From an uncultured Clostridia bacterium (GTDB lineage: Bacteria > Bacillota > Clostridia > Oscillospirales > CAG-272), in NCBI GenBank assembly GCA_904501715.1, contig CAJGCD010000032.1, forward strand, positions 1-19,257: 19,257 nucleotides of DNA, written 5' to 3'. Shown here in pieces: positions 14,736 through 19,257 of the stretch; the first letter of the stretch is position 1, and each line of letters opens with the position of its first letter. The notes beneath the pieces are model-generated. The model searched no databases and was not told where the DNA came from. It saw only the letters and a list, made by a program, of their open reading frames with translations. The position numbers were made by a program, and so were the translations under genes.

Positions 14736-15171
14736 ATCTGTAATGCTCTCCGCCCGATATGGGCTCTTCGTTAACGCCTGACATCATATAGGCATCTCCC
14801 TTATAAAACGCCCAATATGCCTTATGGGTGTTCCAATCAAGCTTTATACCGTTAAGGGTATCAAAAAAGCTTGCGTCATTTATAAGCTCCGCCCCATAAA
14901 GCGCGTCCCCCAGCTTTTCGGCATCTGTATTGAGAGTTATGGTTATAGACCTGCCGTCTATCTCCACGTCAAGCTTCACCGTCTTGCTTCCCTCTCCCAC
15001 GGTAGTATCCTTGCGATACGTAGCAGTCGCCCAAAATCCCTCGGCAGCTATCTCACCGCTTACCTGAGTGGTCTCGGGCTCGGTGGGCTTCTCCTCCTTG
15101 CATCCCGCAAAGCAAAGGACCATTGACAGCGTCAGCAGCATTGCCAACACTATCCTCATCAAATTCTTCAT
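14719..15171 (-). CDS. DUF4430 (transcobalamin-C-like) lipoprotein
   Basis: This is a 150-residue exported lipoprotein. The start is placed at 15171 (MKNLMRIVLAM), where an AAAGGAAG site lies about 10 bases upstream. An upstream extension in the same frame would run through the riboswitch leader and is not credible. The signal peptide ends in lipobox FAGC. The mature part has a strand-rich domain with KTVKLDVEIDGRSITITLNT, LGDALYGAELI and a C-terminal YWAFYKGDAYMMSGVNEE then GGEHYRFVYTK. This is the pattern of the DUF4430 family, related to the C-terminal cobalamin-contacting domain of transcobalamin. Its position behind a cobalamin riboswitch and overlapping an ECF S component suggests that it captures B12 or related corrinoids outside the cell. 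Confidence 0.85.
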   Translation of the reverse strand: MKNLMRIVLAMLLTLSMVLCFAGCKEEKPTEPETTQVSGEIAAEGFWATATYRKDTTVGEGSKTVKLDVEIDGRSITITLNTDAEKLGDALYGAELINDASFFDTLNGIKLDWNTHKAYWAFYKGDAYMMSGVNEEPISGGEHYRFVYTK

Positions 15172-15209
15172 TTTTTCAAACTTCCTTTCGTGTTTTATAT
15201 TTACAAAAG

Positions 15210-15239
15210 GATAAAATAAAAGCACTCTCCCGAGTGCTT
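15210..15239 (-). terminator. Riboswitch-controlled intrinsic terminator
   Basis: On the minus strand the stem AAGCACTC/GAGTGCTT with a GGGA loop is followed by TTTTATTTTAT. It lies between the cobalamin aptamer and the ribosome binding site of the DUF4430 gene, where an expression platform is expected. Another strong hairpin just upstream (GGGATAC/GTATCCC, 15251-15271) may belong to the switch. Confidence 0.8.
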
Positions 15240-15317
15240 GCAAAACGACAAGGGATACCCTGCCCGTATCCCACGCCCGCAAGCTCTCCTTATGCCCGAG
15301 AGTCTTCTACGCGCCAC

Positions 15318-15460
15318 AGAACGATAAGCATTCCGACTTAAAAAGCTGTGTCTCCACACTTTAATTACGGTAATGGCTGTTGCCGCGGATTTTCACCGCG
15401 ATTTCCTTATCCCCGAGCATACCGTCAAGCAGTATGTCCGATTGAGAAAGCGAGCTTTCC
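15318..15460 (-). ncRNA. Cobalamin riboswitch (aptamer, boundaries approximate)
   Basis: The minus-strand leader contains the recognisable cobalamin aptamer core. GGGATAAGGAAATC is followed by GCGGTGAAAATCCGC (about 15400-15386), then GGCAACAGCC and TACCGTAA. The B12-box-like AAGTCGGAATGC follows (15339-15328) after a GTGTGGAGACAC hairpin. The order and the conserved GGTGAAAATCC and AAGTCGGA blocks fit RF00174-type cobalamin riboswitches. The short segment between core and B12 box suggests a compact variant rather than the full btuB type. A consensus promoter lies upstream and an intrinsic terminator downstream, so B12 would be expected to lower transcription of the two uptake genes. Confidence 0.85.
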
Positions 15461-15489
15461 CCGAACTGTGTTTATTCCTTTGTATTCAA

Positions 15490-15518
15490 ATTATATCACT
15501 GTGCCGAGCGGCTGTCAA
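15490..15518 (-). promoter_or_regulatory. Consensus promoter of the cobalamin-uptake operon
   Basis: Perfect TTGACA (15513-15518) and TATAAT (15490-15495) on the minus strand with a 17-base spacer. The -35 element and spacer lie inside the last codons of the upstream membrane-protein gene. The leader of about 310 bases holds the riboswitch. Confidence 0.92.
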
Positions 15519-16038
15519 TATCCCTTTTCAGATAATCCACAAGCGTTCCGTCCACAGCCAGCTTTATAGTCAGATGCTCGCCGCACTCGGTAGCCAGAAT
15601 ATAGCAGGCATTGGAGGCGTTGATGTCGGGATGATAGACGAACAGCTTTCCGACTCTCTTCTTTATCTGCTTTATGCGCAAGCTGTCGGTATCGCTCTTG
15701 CGGTCAAGAACGGCTACCTCCTCAATACCCGACAGGTCTATCCTGCATACGGTTATACGGCTCTTTCCGCCGTTGGTGACCTCGGTTACGGTAAGGTCTC
15801 GGCTTCCGTCCTCATTCTGAACTATTCTGTACACAAAGGCTCTGCCTACGTGACGCACCGATATATATATGACCGCGGCAAGACATACCATACCAAGCAG
15901 CTGCAATATCCAGCGGTAGGGCATTTCGGGAAACAAAGAGGATACAAGAAAGAGCGCCAATGCCGCGCATATAAGCAGCATAACTATACCCGAAAGCTTT
16001 TTGAAATTCTTTTGCGGAACGTATTCGTATATGTTCAT
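15496..16038 (-). CDS. Unassigned membrane protein with two N-terminal spans
   Basis: I do not recognise this 180-residue protein. It begins MNIYEYVPQKNFKKLSG. Two hydrophobic segments lie at about residues 15-35 (GIVMLLICAALALFLVSSLF) and 43-60 (ILQLLGMVCLAAVIYISV). They are followed by a soluble, strand-rich cytoplasmic domain of about 115 residues, with RAFVYRIVQNEDG, LTVTEVTNGGK and CRIDLSGIEEVAVL. The layout resembles small PH-like-domain membrane proteins, but no diagnostic motif is visible. It is divergent from the gene at 16125. The ribosome binding site AAGGTG is moderate, and the minus-strand promoter in the shared gap is unclear. The stop codon overlaps the spacer of the cobalamin-operon promoter. 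Confidence 0.75.
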   Translation of the reverse strand: MNIYEYVPQKNFKKLSGIVMLLICAALALFLVSSLFPEMPYRWILQLLGMVCLAAVIYISVRHVGRAFVYRIVQNEDGSRDLTVTEVTNGGKSRITVCRIDLSGIEEVAVLDRKSDTDSLRIKQIKKRVGKLFVYHPDINASNACYILATECGEHLTIKLAVDGTLVDYLKRDIDSRSAQ

Positions 16039-16058
16039 TCTTTCACCTTAAAAAACAC

Positions 16059-16087
16059 TTGAAATTTTAACAAAAGGGTGTTATAAT
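16059..16087 (+). promoter_or_regulatory. Sigma-A promoter of the 16125-17213 gene pair
   Basis: TTGAAA (16059-16064) and a perfect TATAAT (16082-16087) on the plus strand with a 17-base spacer, about 38 bases before the ATG at 16125. Confidence 0.85.
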
Positions 16088-16124
16088 TATAAAGATATAT
16101 TTATTATATCCGAAAGGAGAGCTT

Positions 16125-16880
16125 ATGTCAAGAGCTTGGGTGATTTTTAAACGAATAGGCAGGCTTCTGAAATTCCTGCTCTTTTGTGTAATACTTACGG
16201 TTATCATTCTCCTTTTGTGGAGAGTTTTCTCTACGGGTATACCTAAAGAAATAAAAGGTCTTGACCCTAACGACAAGCTGAGAACCGCATACTCCGCTTC
16301 TCTGGCAGAGGATAAGGAGCTATACGTTTTCAAGCAGATACACGACGAGCTAAGCGGCGGAGAAACAAAGGGCTACTTCGGTGTCCCCGAGGCAAGATTT
16401 ATCCCCGACGCAAATCAGGCACAGATAGTTTTCAGATACAATAACAGCACCATAAGCGCCCTGGCAAAGGATTACTCTCTCCCCGCGGTACCGAGCAAAA
16501 CCGAGGAGCTCTTCGACGTATCCCTCGTGCTTTATATAGGCGACCGTCCCGAGGACCAAAGTCAGGAAATAAGCAAGGATAACGCGGGAAATATAAAGGC
16601 TATACGTATCACACCCGAAGCCGAGCCACAAAAAGCATACAGCACCCTCTATTCCTTCTACCGCTATACCTTCAATTTTGAGAACGGAGAGGAGCCCATA
16701 AGCCTTGGCGAGCTGCTGGAGAGCGAGAAGCTTATCTCGGTACACGTTGAGATATATTACAAGGGCGACCTTGATTACAGCCAAAACGCATACGGCGCGC
16801 TGTCAATTTACGACTACCGACGTGAGAATATGGCGGTAAAGCTTACGAAAAACGAGAAAAAGGCACTTGGCGGTGAATAA
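16125..16880 (+). CDS. Unassigned membrane-anchored protein
   Basis: I do not recognise this 251-residue protein. A basic N-terminus is followed by one membrane span at about residues 15-37 (LLKFLLFCVILTVIILLLW). There is no cleavage site after it, so it is probably a type II anchor with the rest outside the cell. The outer part reads as a soluble alpha/beta domain (YVFKQIHDELSGGETKGYFG, AQIVFRYNNSTISAL, DVSLVLYIGDRPED, YSFYRYTFNFENG). No catalytic or binding motif is evident. CGAAAGGAG precedes the ATG and a strong promoter lies upstream. The RNHCP gene starts 3 bases after its stop, so the two form an operon. Confidence 0.8.
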   Translation: MSRAWVIFKRIGRLLKFLLFCVILTVIILLLWRVFSTGIPKEIKGLDPNDKLRTAYSASLAEDKELYVFKQIHDELSGGETKGYFGVPEARFIPDANQAQIVFRYNNSTISALAKDYSLPAVPSKTEELFDVSLVLYIGDRPEDQSQEISKDNAGNIKAIRITPEAEPQKAYSTLYSFYRYTFNFENGEEPISLGELLESEKLISVHVEIYYKGDLDYSQNAYGALSIYDYRRENMAVKLTKNEKKALGGE

Positions 16881-16883
16881 TTT

Positions 16884-17213
16884 ATGGAACAAAAACGCTT
16901 TACAAAGAACGATAGCGCCTTCACCTGCGCCCACTGCAAAAAAGAGGTAGAGCCTATGGGCACCAGCTCCCGCAATCACTGCCCCTTCTGCCTGTGGTCG
17001 CTCCACGTAGACATAAATCCAGGCGATCGAGCTAATGAATGCGGAGGGCAGATGCGCCCCATACGCTCCGAGCCCGACGCAAAGAGAGGCTTTATCATAA
17101 TCCACAAATGCGAGAAATGCGGAGAGATACGCAGAAACAGAGCGGCTCTTGACGCAAAGACTCAGAACGATAACCGTTCTCTGCTTATAAAGCTTACGGC
17201 GGGAAATATATAA
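16884..17213 (+). CDS. RNHCP-domain protein (zinc-ribbon-like)
   Basis: This is a 109-residue cytoplasmic protein carrying the RNHCP family signature. The first Cys pair is FTCAHCKKEV, followed by the naming motif SSRNHCPFCLWS and a third pair KCEKCGEIRRNR. The six cysteines in CxxC pairs and the histidines suggest structural zinc. The family is widespread in Firmicutes and Actinobacteria, and its biochemical role is not established. The start follows the upstream stop by 3 bases and has only a weak ribosome binding site (CTTGGCGG), which suggests translational coupling. Confidence 0.9.
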   Translation: MEQKRFTKNDSAFTCAHCKKEVEPMGTSSRNHCPFCLWSLHVDINPGDRANECGGQMRPIRSEPDAKRGFIIIHKCEKCGEIRRNRAALDAKTQNDNRSLLIKLTAGNI

Positions 17214-17260
17214 AGTATATCAGCCCAAGCAAAAATCTTTAAATTTTTTTTAAAAAAGAC

Positions 17261-17289
17261 TTGATTTTTATTTTTTCTTATGATATAAT
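17261..17289 (+). promoter_or_regulatory. Promoter of tRNA-Ser
   Basis: TTGATT (17261-17266) and a perfect TATAAT (17284-17289) with a 17-base spacer, 13 bases upstream of the mature tRNA 5' end. Confidence 0.85.
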
Positions 17290-17302
17290 AGTCAAGTCGT
17301 AT

Positions 17303-17394
17303 GGAGAGATGGCTGAGCTGGTCTAAGGCGCACGACTGGAAATCGTGTGAACGCTAATACCGTTCCGTGAGTTCGAATCTCACTCTCTCCGCCA
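17303..17394 (+). tRNA. tRNA-Ser (anticodon GGA)
   Basis: A complete class II tRNA. The acceptor arms ggagaga and tctctcc pair, the anticodon stem cacga/tcgtg encloses ctggaaa (anticodon GGA), a long variable arm is present, and the T arm has gttcgaatc. The discriminator base is G at 17391 and CCA is encoded at 17392-17394. A strong hairpin follows directly, then a tandem repeat region that partly mimics the tRNA 3' end. Confidence 0.97.
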
Positions 17395-17395
17395 T

Positions 17396-17433
17396 AAAAA
17401 GCACACCCACGCAACAGCGTGGGTGTGCTTTTT
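17396..17433. terminator. Terminator of tRNA-Ser
   Basis: A perfect 17-base-pair stem (AAAAAGCACACCCACGC and its complement) has an AACA loop and ends in T5. The GC-rich inner part (CCACGCAACAGCGTGGG) is repeated at 17577-17593, where it forms a second hairpin. Confidence 0.9.
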
Positions 17434-17533
17434 ATGGCAGAGGGTTCTGAAAAAACTTACCCCTGCGCAGCAGGATTGAGTTCGCATTCACCGCCCAAAG
17501 ATCGACAAGCTCGCTTGTCAGGCGAAGGGCGTG
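17407..17533. repeat. Tandem repeat downstream of tRNA-Ser, copy 1
   Basis: This 127-base unit runs from CCACGCAACAGCGTGGG to GGCGAAGGGCGTG. It is repeated at 17577-17703 with 4 mismatches and no gaps that I can see. It contains the inner arms of the tRNA terminator hairpin and a second perfect hairpin GACAAGC/GCTTGTC near 17504-17519. The trailing sequence 17535-17572 (GAATCCTCGC, a small hairpin, then TACCTCACTCTCCGC) also recurs after copy 2 and resembles the 3' end of the tRNA. Confidence 0.88.
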
Positions 17534-17576
17534 TGAATCCTCGCACAAAGTGCGAGTACCTCACTCTCCGCACTAT

Positions 17577-17703
17577 CCACGCAACAGCGTGGGTGTGCTT
17601 TTTATGTCAGAGGGTTCTGGAAAAACTCACCCCTGCGCAGCAGGATTGAGTTCGCATTCACCGCCCGAAGATCGACAAGCTCGCTTGTCAGGCGAAGGGC
17701 GTG
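17577..17703. repeat. Tandem repeat downstream of tRNA-Ser, copy 2
   Basis: The second 127-base copy starts 170 bases after the first. The four differences from copy 1 lie in ATGGCAG/ATGTCAG, TCTGAAA/TCTGGAA, ACTTACC/ACTCACC and CCCAAAG/CCCGAAG. The high identity suggests recent duplication or ongoing conversion. The hairpin at its start retains the GC stem and TTTTT tail but has lost the matching A-run on the left side. Confidence 0.88.
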
Positions 17704-17816
17704 AGCATAATGGATGACATCACAGTGTGATGTCAGAACGCGAGCGTGACCGAGCCGCAGCGAGAAAGAGCGAGCGAATCCTCGCCGCAAGGCGAATACC
17801 TCTCTCTACATAAATC
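17704..17816. repeat. Extra palindrome-bearing segment and tRNA-like tail after repeat copy 2
   Basis: About 72 bases (17704-17775) replace the single base that separates core and tail in copy 1. They include a perfect hairpin TGACATCAC/GTGATGTCA (17715-17735) and a GCGAGC-rich stretch. The tail then follows (17776-17810: GAATCCTCGC, hairpin TCGCC/GGCGA, TACCTCTCTCTAC) and matches the tail of copy 1 at most positions. No open reading frame of note is present. Confidence 0.6.
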
Positions 17817-18004
17817 TACATCTTATCACGCAATTGATTTGAGTCCTGACAATACCGTTATTTCTCCCATATATCTGCAATTAAAGTCCATTATATCTTT
17901 ATTGGTAAAATAAATTTTATAAAAATTACTTAATTGTAAAAAATTGCGAAGCATAAAAGATATATGCCTGCTAAAACTAACCTTGAGCGGATAAAACCGT
18001 TCCG
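17817..18004. other. A/T-rich intergenic stretch without recognisable genes
   Basis: This segment before the DUF378 gene is strongly A/T-rich, especially 17870-17945. I see no open reading frame, RNA gene or clear repeat. A promoter for the downstream gene must lie here or further upstream, but no pair of hexamers stands out. Confidence 0.5.
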
Positions 18005-18022
18005 AAGGAGGAATAAATCGAC

Positions 18023-18238
18023 ATGATTATGGATAGAATTGCGCTCATCCTCACCATCGTCGGCGCGCTCAACTGGGGAAGCATTGGTCTTTTTCAGTTT
18101 GATATCGTTGCGTGGCTCGGCGGCGGACAGTCGGGGCTTGTGAGCCGTATAATTTATACTATCGTCGCTCTTGCGGGTATATGGTGCATCTCCCTGCTCT
18201 TCCGCGCCCGCGAGAAGTTTGAGGCTCTGGACGAGTAA
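18023..18238 (+). CDS. DUF378 (YuzA-like) small membrane protein
   Basis: This 71-residue protein has two membrane spans. It matches the DUF378 family pattern with IALILTIVGALNWGSIGLFQ in the first span, the DIVAWLGGG turn, and SRIIYTIVALAGIWCISLL in the second. The NWG motif is diagnostic. The biochemical function of the family is unknown. The first of two close ATG codons is chosen because AAGGAGG (18005-18011) is 11 bases from it and 17 from the second. It ends just before a terminator shared with the convergent lipoprotein gene. Confidence 0.92.
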   Translation: MIMDRIALILTIVGALNWGSIGLFQFDIVAWLGGGQSGLVSRIIYTIVALAGIWCISLLFRAREKFEALDE

Positions 18239-18243
18239 CAAAG

Positions 18244-18271
18244 AAAAAGCGTGCTTTCGAGCACGCTTTTT
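18244..18271. terminator. Bidirectional terminator between DUF378 and lipoprotein genes
   Basis: A perfect 12-base-pair stem AAAAAGCGTGCT with its complement, closed by a TTCG loop. The A-run on one side and T-run on the other let it end transcription on both strands. It sits 5 bases after one stop codon and 1 base before the other. Confidence 0.9.
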
Positions 18272-18272
18272 G

Positions 18273-18914
18273 TTATTTTACGTTGTTATTCTTCAAAAGG
18301 AATTCGGTAGTCTTATCGTAAAGCATAGAAGAATAAATTTCCTCTGCCATATTTTCTCTAACGTATTCAGCGTTATATCCGTAAACCGAAACGTATTTTT
18401 CCACATACTTGTCAAAAAGACCTTCCTTTTCCTCCGGACTTAGGCTTATTCCCTCAAGCTTTACTATGGCACTGTAAACCAAATCCTTCTTGGTCAGAGC
18501 CTTAGCCTCCTCAAAGATGCTTCCGCTGTCCACTCCAAGCTCGGCACACATATCCTCATAGTACATCCCCGCCTGCTCCGCATAATACTTATACTGAGCC
18601 TCAAGCTGGTCGCGGTAATAATATACCTGAGAAATAGGGTACTCCTTGACTTTGCAATTCTTTTCTATGGCATTCCACAGAGCCTCATCCCTTGCATTGC
18701 CGTCCGCGCTTATCTCCAGTCCCTTGTACTGACCTATCTCTATATACTTTTGAATAATATCAAGCTCTGTTTGTAGAAAATCTATCTTTTCGCCCTGCTC
18801 GCCCGAGCTGTTCCCGTAGCCACAAGAGCAAAAAGCAAGCAAGCAAATGGCAAAACACAGCAAAACAGCCGTATATTTCCACATCCCTTCGCCAAATCGC
18901 TTTAAGTCCGACAT
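18273..18914 (-). CDS. Exported protein related to the trigger factor C-terminal domain
   Basis: This 213-residue protein has an N-terminal hydrophobic segment ending LAFCSCGYG, a signal peptide with an imperfect lipobox, so lipidation is likely but not certain. The mature part carries two features of trigger factor. A short IEIGQYKGLEI stretch resembles the start of the PPIase domain. It is followed directly by a helical region resembling the substrate-cradle C-terminal domain (ALWNAIEKNCKVKEYPISQV, YAEQAGMYYEDMCAELGV, KDLVYSAIVKLEGISLSPEE, LYDKTTEFLLKNN). The ribosome-binding domain and the PPIase domain are absent. A chaperone-like role outside the membrane, comparable to PrsA, is inferred. 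CGGAGGAATT precedes the ATG. The gene follows rpmF across a terminator with no clear promoter of its own. Confidence 0.78.
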   Translation of the reverse strand: MSDLKRFGEGMWKYTAVLLCFAICLLAFCSCGYGNSSGEQGEKIDFLQTELDIIQKYIEIGQYKGLEISADGNARDEALWNAIEKNCKVKEYPISQVYYYRDQLEAQYKYYAEQAGMYYEDMCAELGVDSGSIFEEAKALTKKDLVYSAIVKLEGISLSPEEKEGLFDKYVEKYVSVYGYNAEYVRENMAEEIYSSMLYDKTTEFLLKNNNVK

Positions 18915-18945
18915 AATTCCTCCGTTTTAGAGTTTTTAAAAAGAA

Positions 18946-18975
18946 ACAGTAGCTTTCTTTTGGTCAAGCTACTGT
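18946..18975 (-). terminator. Terminator after rpmF
   Basis: On the minus strand the stem ACAGTAGCTT/AAGCTACTGT is followed by TTCTTTTTAAA. It lies 15 bases after the rpmF stop codon and before the lipoprotein gene, which may depend on readthrough. Confidence 0.8.
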
Positions 18976-18990
18976 CTTCTTTATGGTCGA

Positions 18991-19176
18991 TCACTTGCTC
19001 TCAACTTCGAGAACCTTCGCGTCTGCATAGTAACCGCAAGCCTTGCATACACGGTGGCTCGTTACGAATTCACCGCACTTGGGGCACTTTGTCATTCCGG
19101 GAAGGTCGAGCTTCCAGTTATTAGAACGTCTCTTGTCTCTGCGAGCCTTGGATACTTTTCTCTTCGGTACTGCCAT
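18991..19176 (-). CDS. rpmF: 50S ribosomal protein L32
   Basis: This 61-residue protein begins MAVPKRKVSKARRDKRRSNN, the highly conserved L32 N-terminus. It has a zinc-ribbon with two CxxC pairs (CPKCGEFV and CKACGYY), so this is the zinc-binding, C+ form. The start is the ATG at 19176, behind a perfect AAGGAGGTG. A longer frame upstream has no support. It is probably transcribed together with the gene ending at 19231, as in the common yceD-rpmF arrangement. Confidence 0.97.
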   Translation of the reverse strand: MAVPKRKVSKARRDKRRSNNWKLDLPGMTKCPKCGEFVTSHRVCKACGYYADAKVLEVESK

Positions 19177-19230
19177 AGTTACACCTCCTTGAAGCGTGTA
19201 AAACACAACTTTCAATTTATATAAATTTTT

Positions 19231-19257
19231 TTATTTTTCGTCCTCGTCTTCGTCAAA
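19231..19257 (-). CDS. 3' end of a gene upstream of rpmF, probably DUF177/YceD (partial)
   Basis: The window edge carries eight minus-strand codons reading FDEDEDEK followed by TAA at 19231-19233. An acidic tail directly upstream of rpmF fits the DUF177 (YceD) protein that usually precedes L32 in bacteria. The identification rests on gene order and this very short acidic tail only. Confidence 0.45.
   Translation of the reverse strand, partial: FDEDEDEK

Noticed and set aside
15172..15282. N-terminal extension of the DUF4430 lipoprotein to a start at 15282
   Set aside because: The extension would translate the riboswitch expression platform and terminator and would put the signal peptide inside the protein. 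The ATG at 15171 has a proper ribosome binding site.
17419..17649. Open frame across the tandem repeats after tRNA-Ser
   Set aside because: It is an accidental frame through repeated hairpin sequence, without a ribosome binding site or protein-like composition.
17396..17816. CRISPR array next to tRNA-Ser
   Set aside because: There are only two long units of 127 bases at a 170-base period, with no short repeats, uniform spacers or cas genes.
19177..19215. N-terminal extension of L32 to a start at 19215
   Set aside because: The L32 family starts MAVPKRK, and the ATG at 19176 has a perfect ribosome binding site.

Overview
The window looks like a chromosomal segment of an anaerobic gut-type Firmicute, most likely class Clostridia. 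The basis is sigma-A promoters with 17-base spacers, strong AGGAGG-type ribosome binding sites, lipoprotein signal peptides, an ECF transporter S component, and DUF378 and RNHCP proteins. No species can be named from sequence alone. Most genes lie on the minus strand.

Layout. Positions 1-4900 hold tRNA-Leu(TAG), a trkA-trkH potassium uptake operon and a Na+/phosphate cotransporter with a PhoU-like tail. Positions 4927-11309 hold the unusual part: a local family of SAF-domain plus right-handed beta-helix proteins. Three full-length exported members form an apparent operon (9354 down to 4978). A fourth lacks the signal peptide and SAF domain (10016-11044). Two more are broken: one has a frameshift, a stop codon and an internal deletion (9527-10005), and one is reduced to its promoter plus the last few codons (11188-11309). 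Near-consensus promoters precede the operon, the fourth gene and the smaller fragment. Positions 11330-13959 hold a Zn/Cd/Pb efflux P-type ATPase with a separate HMA-domain protein, divergent from an ArsR-family repressor, with a palindromic operator between them.

Positions 14187-15518 form a probable vitamin B12 uptake unit: a promoter, a cobalamin riboswitch, a rho-independent terminator, a DUF4430 (transcobalamin-C-like) lipoprotein and an overlapping ECF S component. Positions 15496-17213 carry two unassigned membrane proteins and an RNHCP-domain protein. tRNA-Ser(GGA) at 17303-17394 is followed by about 400 bases of tandem, hairpin-rich repeats whose units end in sequence resembling the tRNA 3' end. 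The right edge has a DUF378 protein, a lipoprotein that resembles the trigger factor C-terminal domain, rpmF (L32), and the last codons of what is probably the DUF177/YceD gene.

How the parts work together. The metal unit is self-contained: sensor, metal-binding protein and exporter. The B12 unit couples ligand sensing to capture and transport. The SAF/beta-helix cluster probably makes a set of cell-surface proteins, but its function is not known from the sequence. It is the best candidate here for something undescribed.
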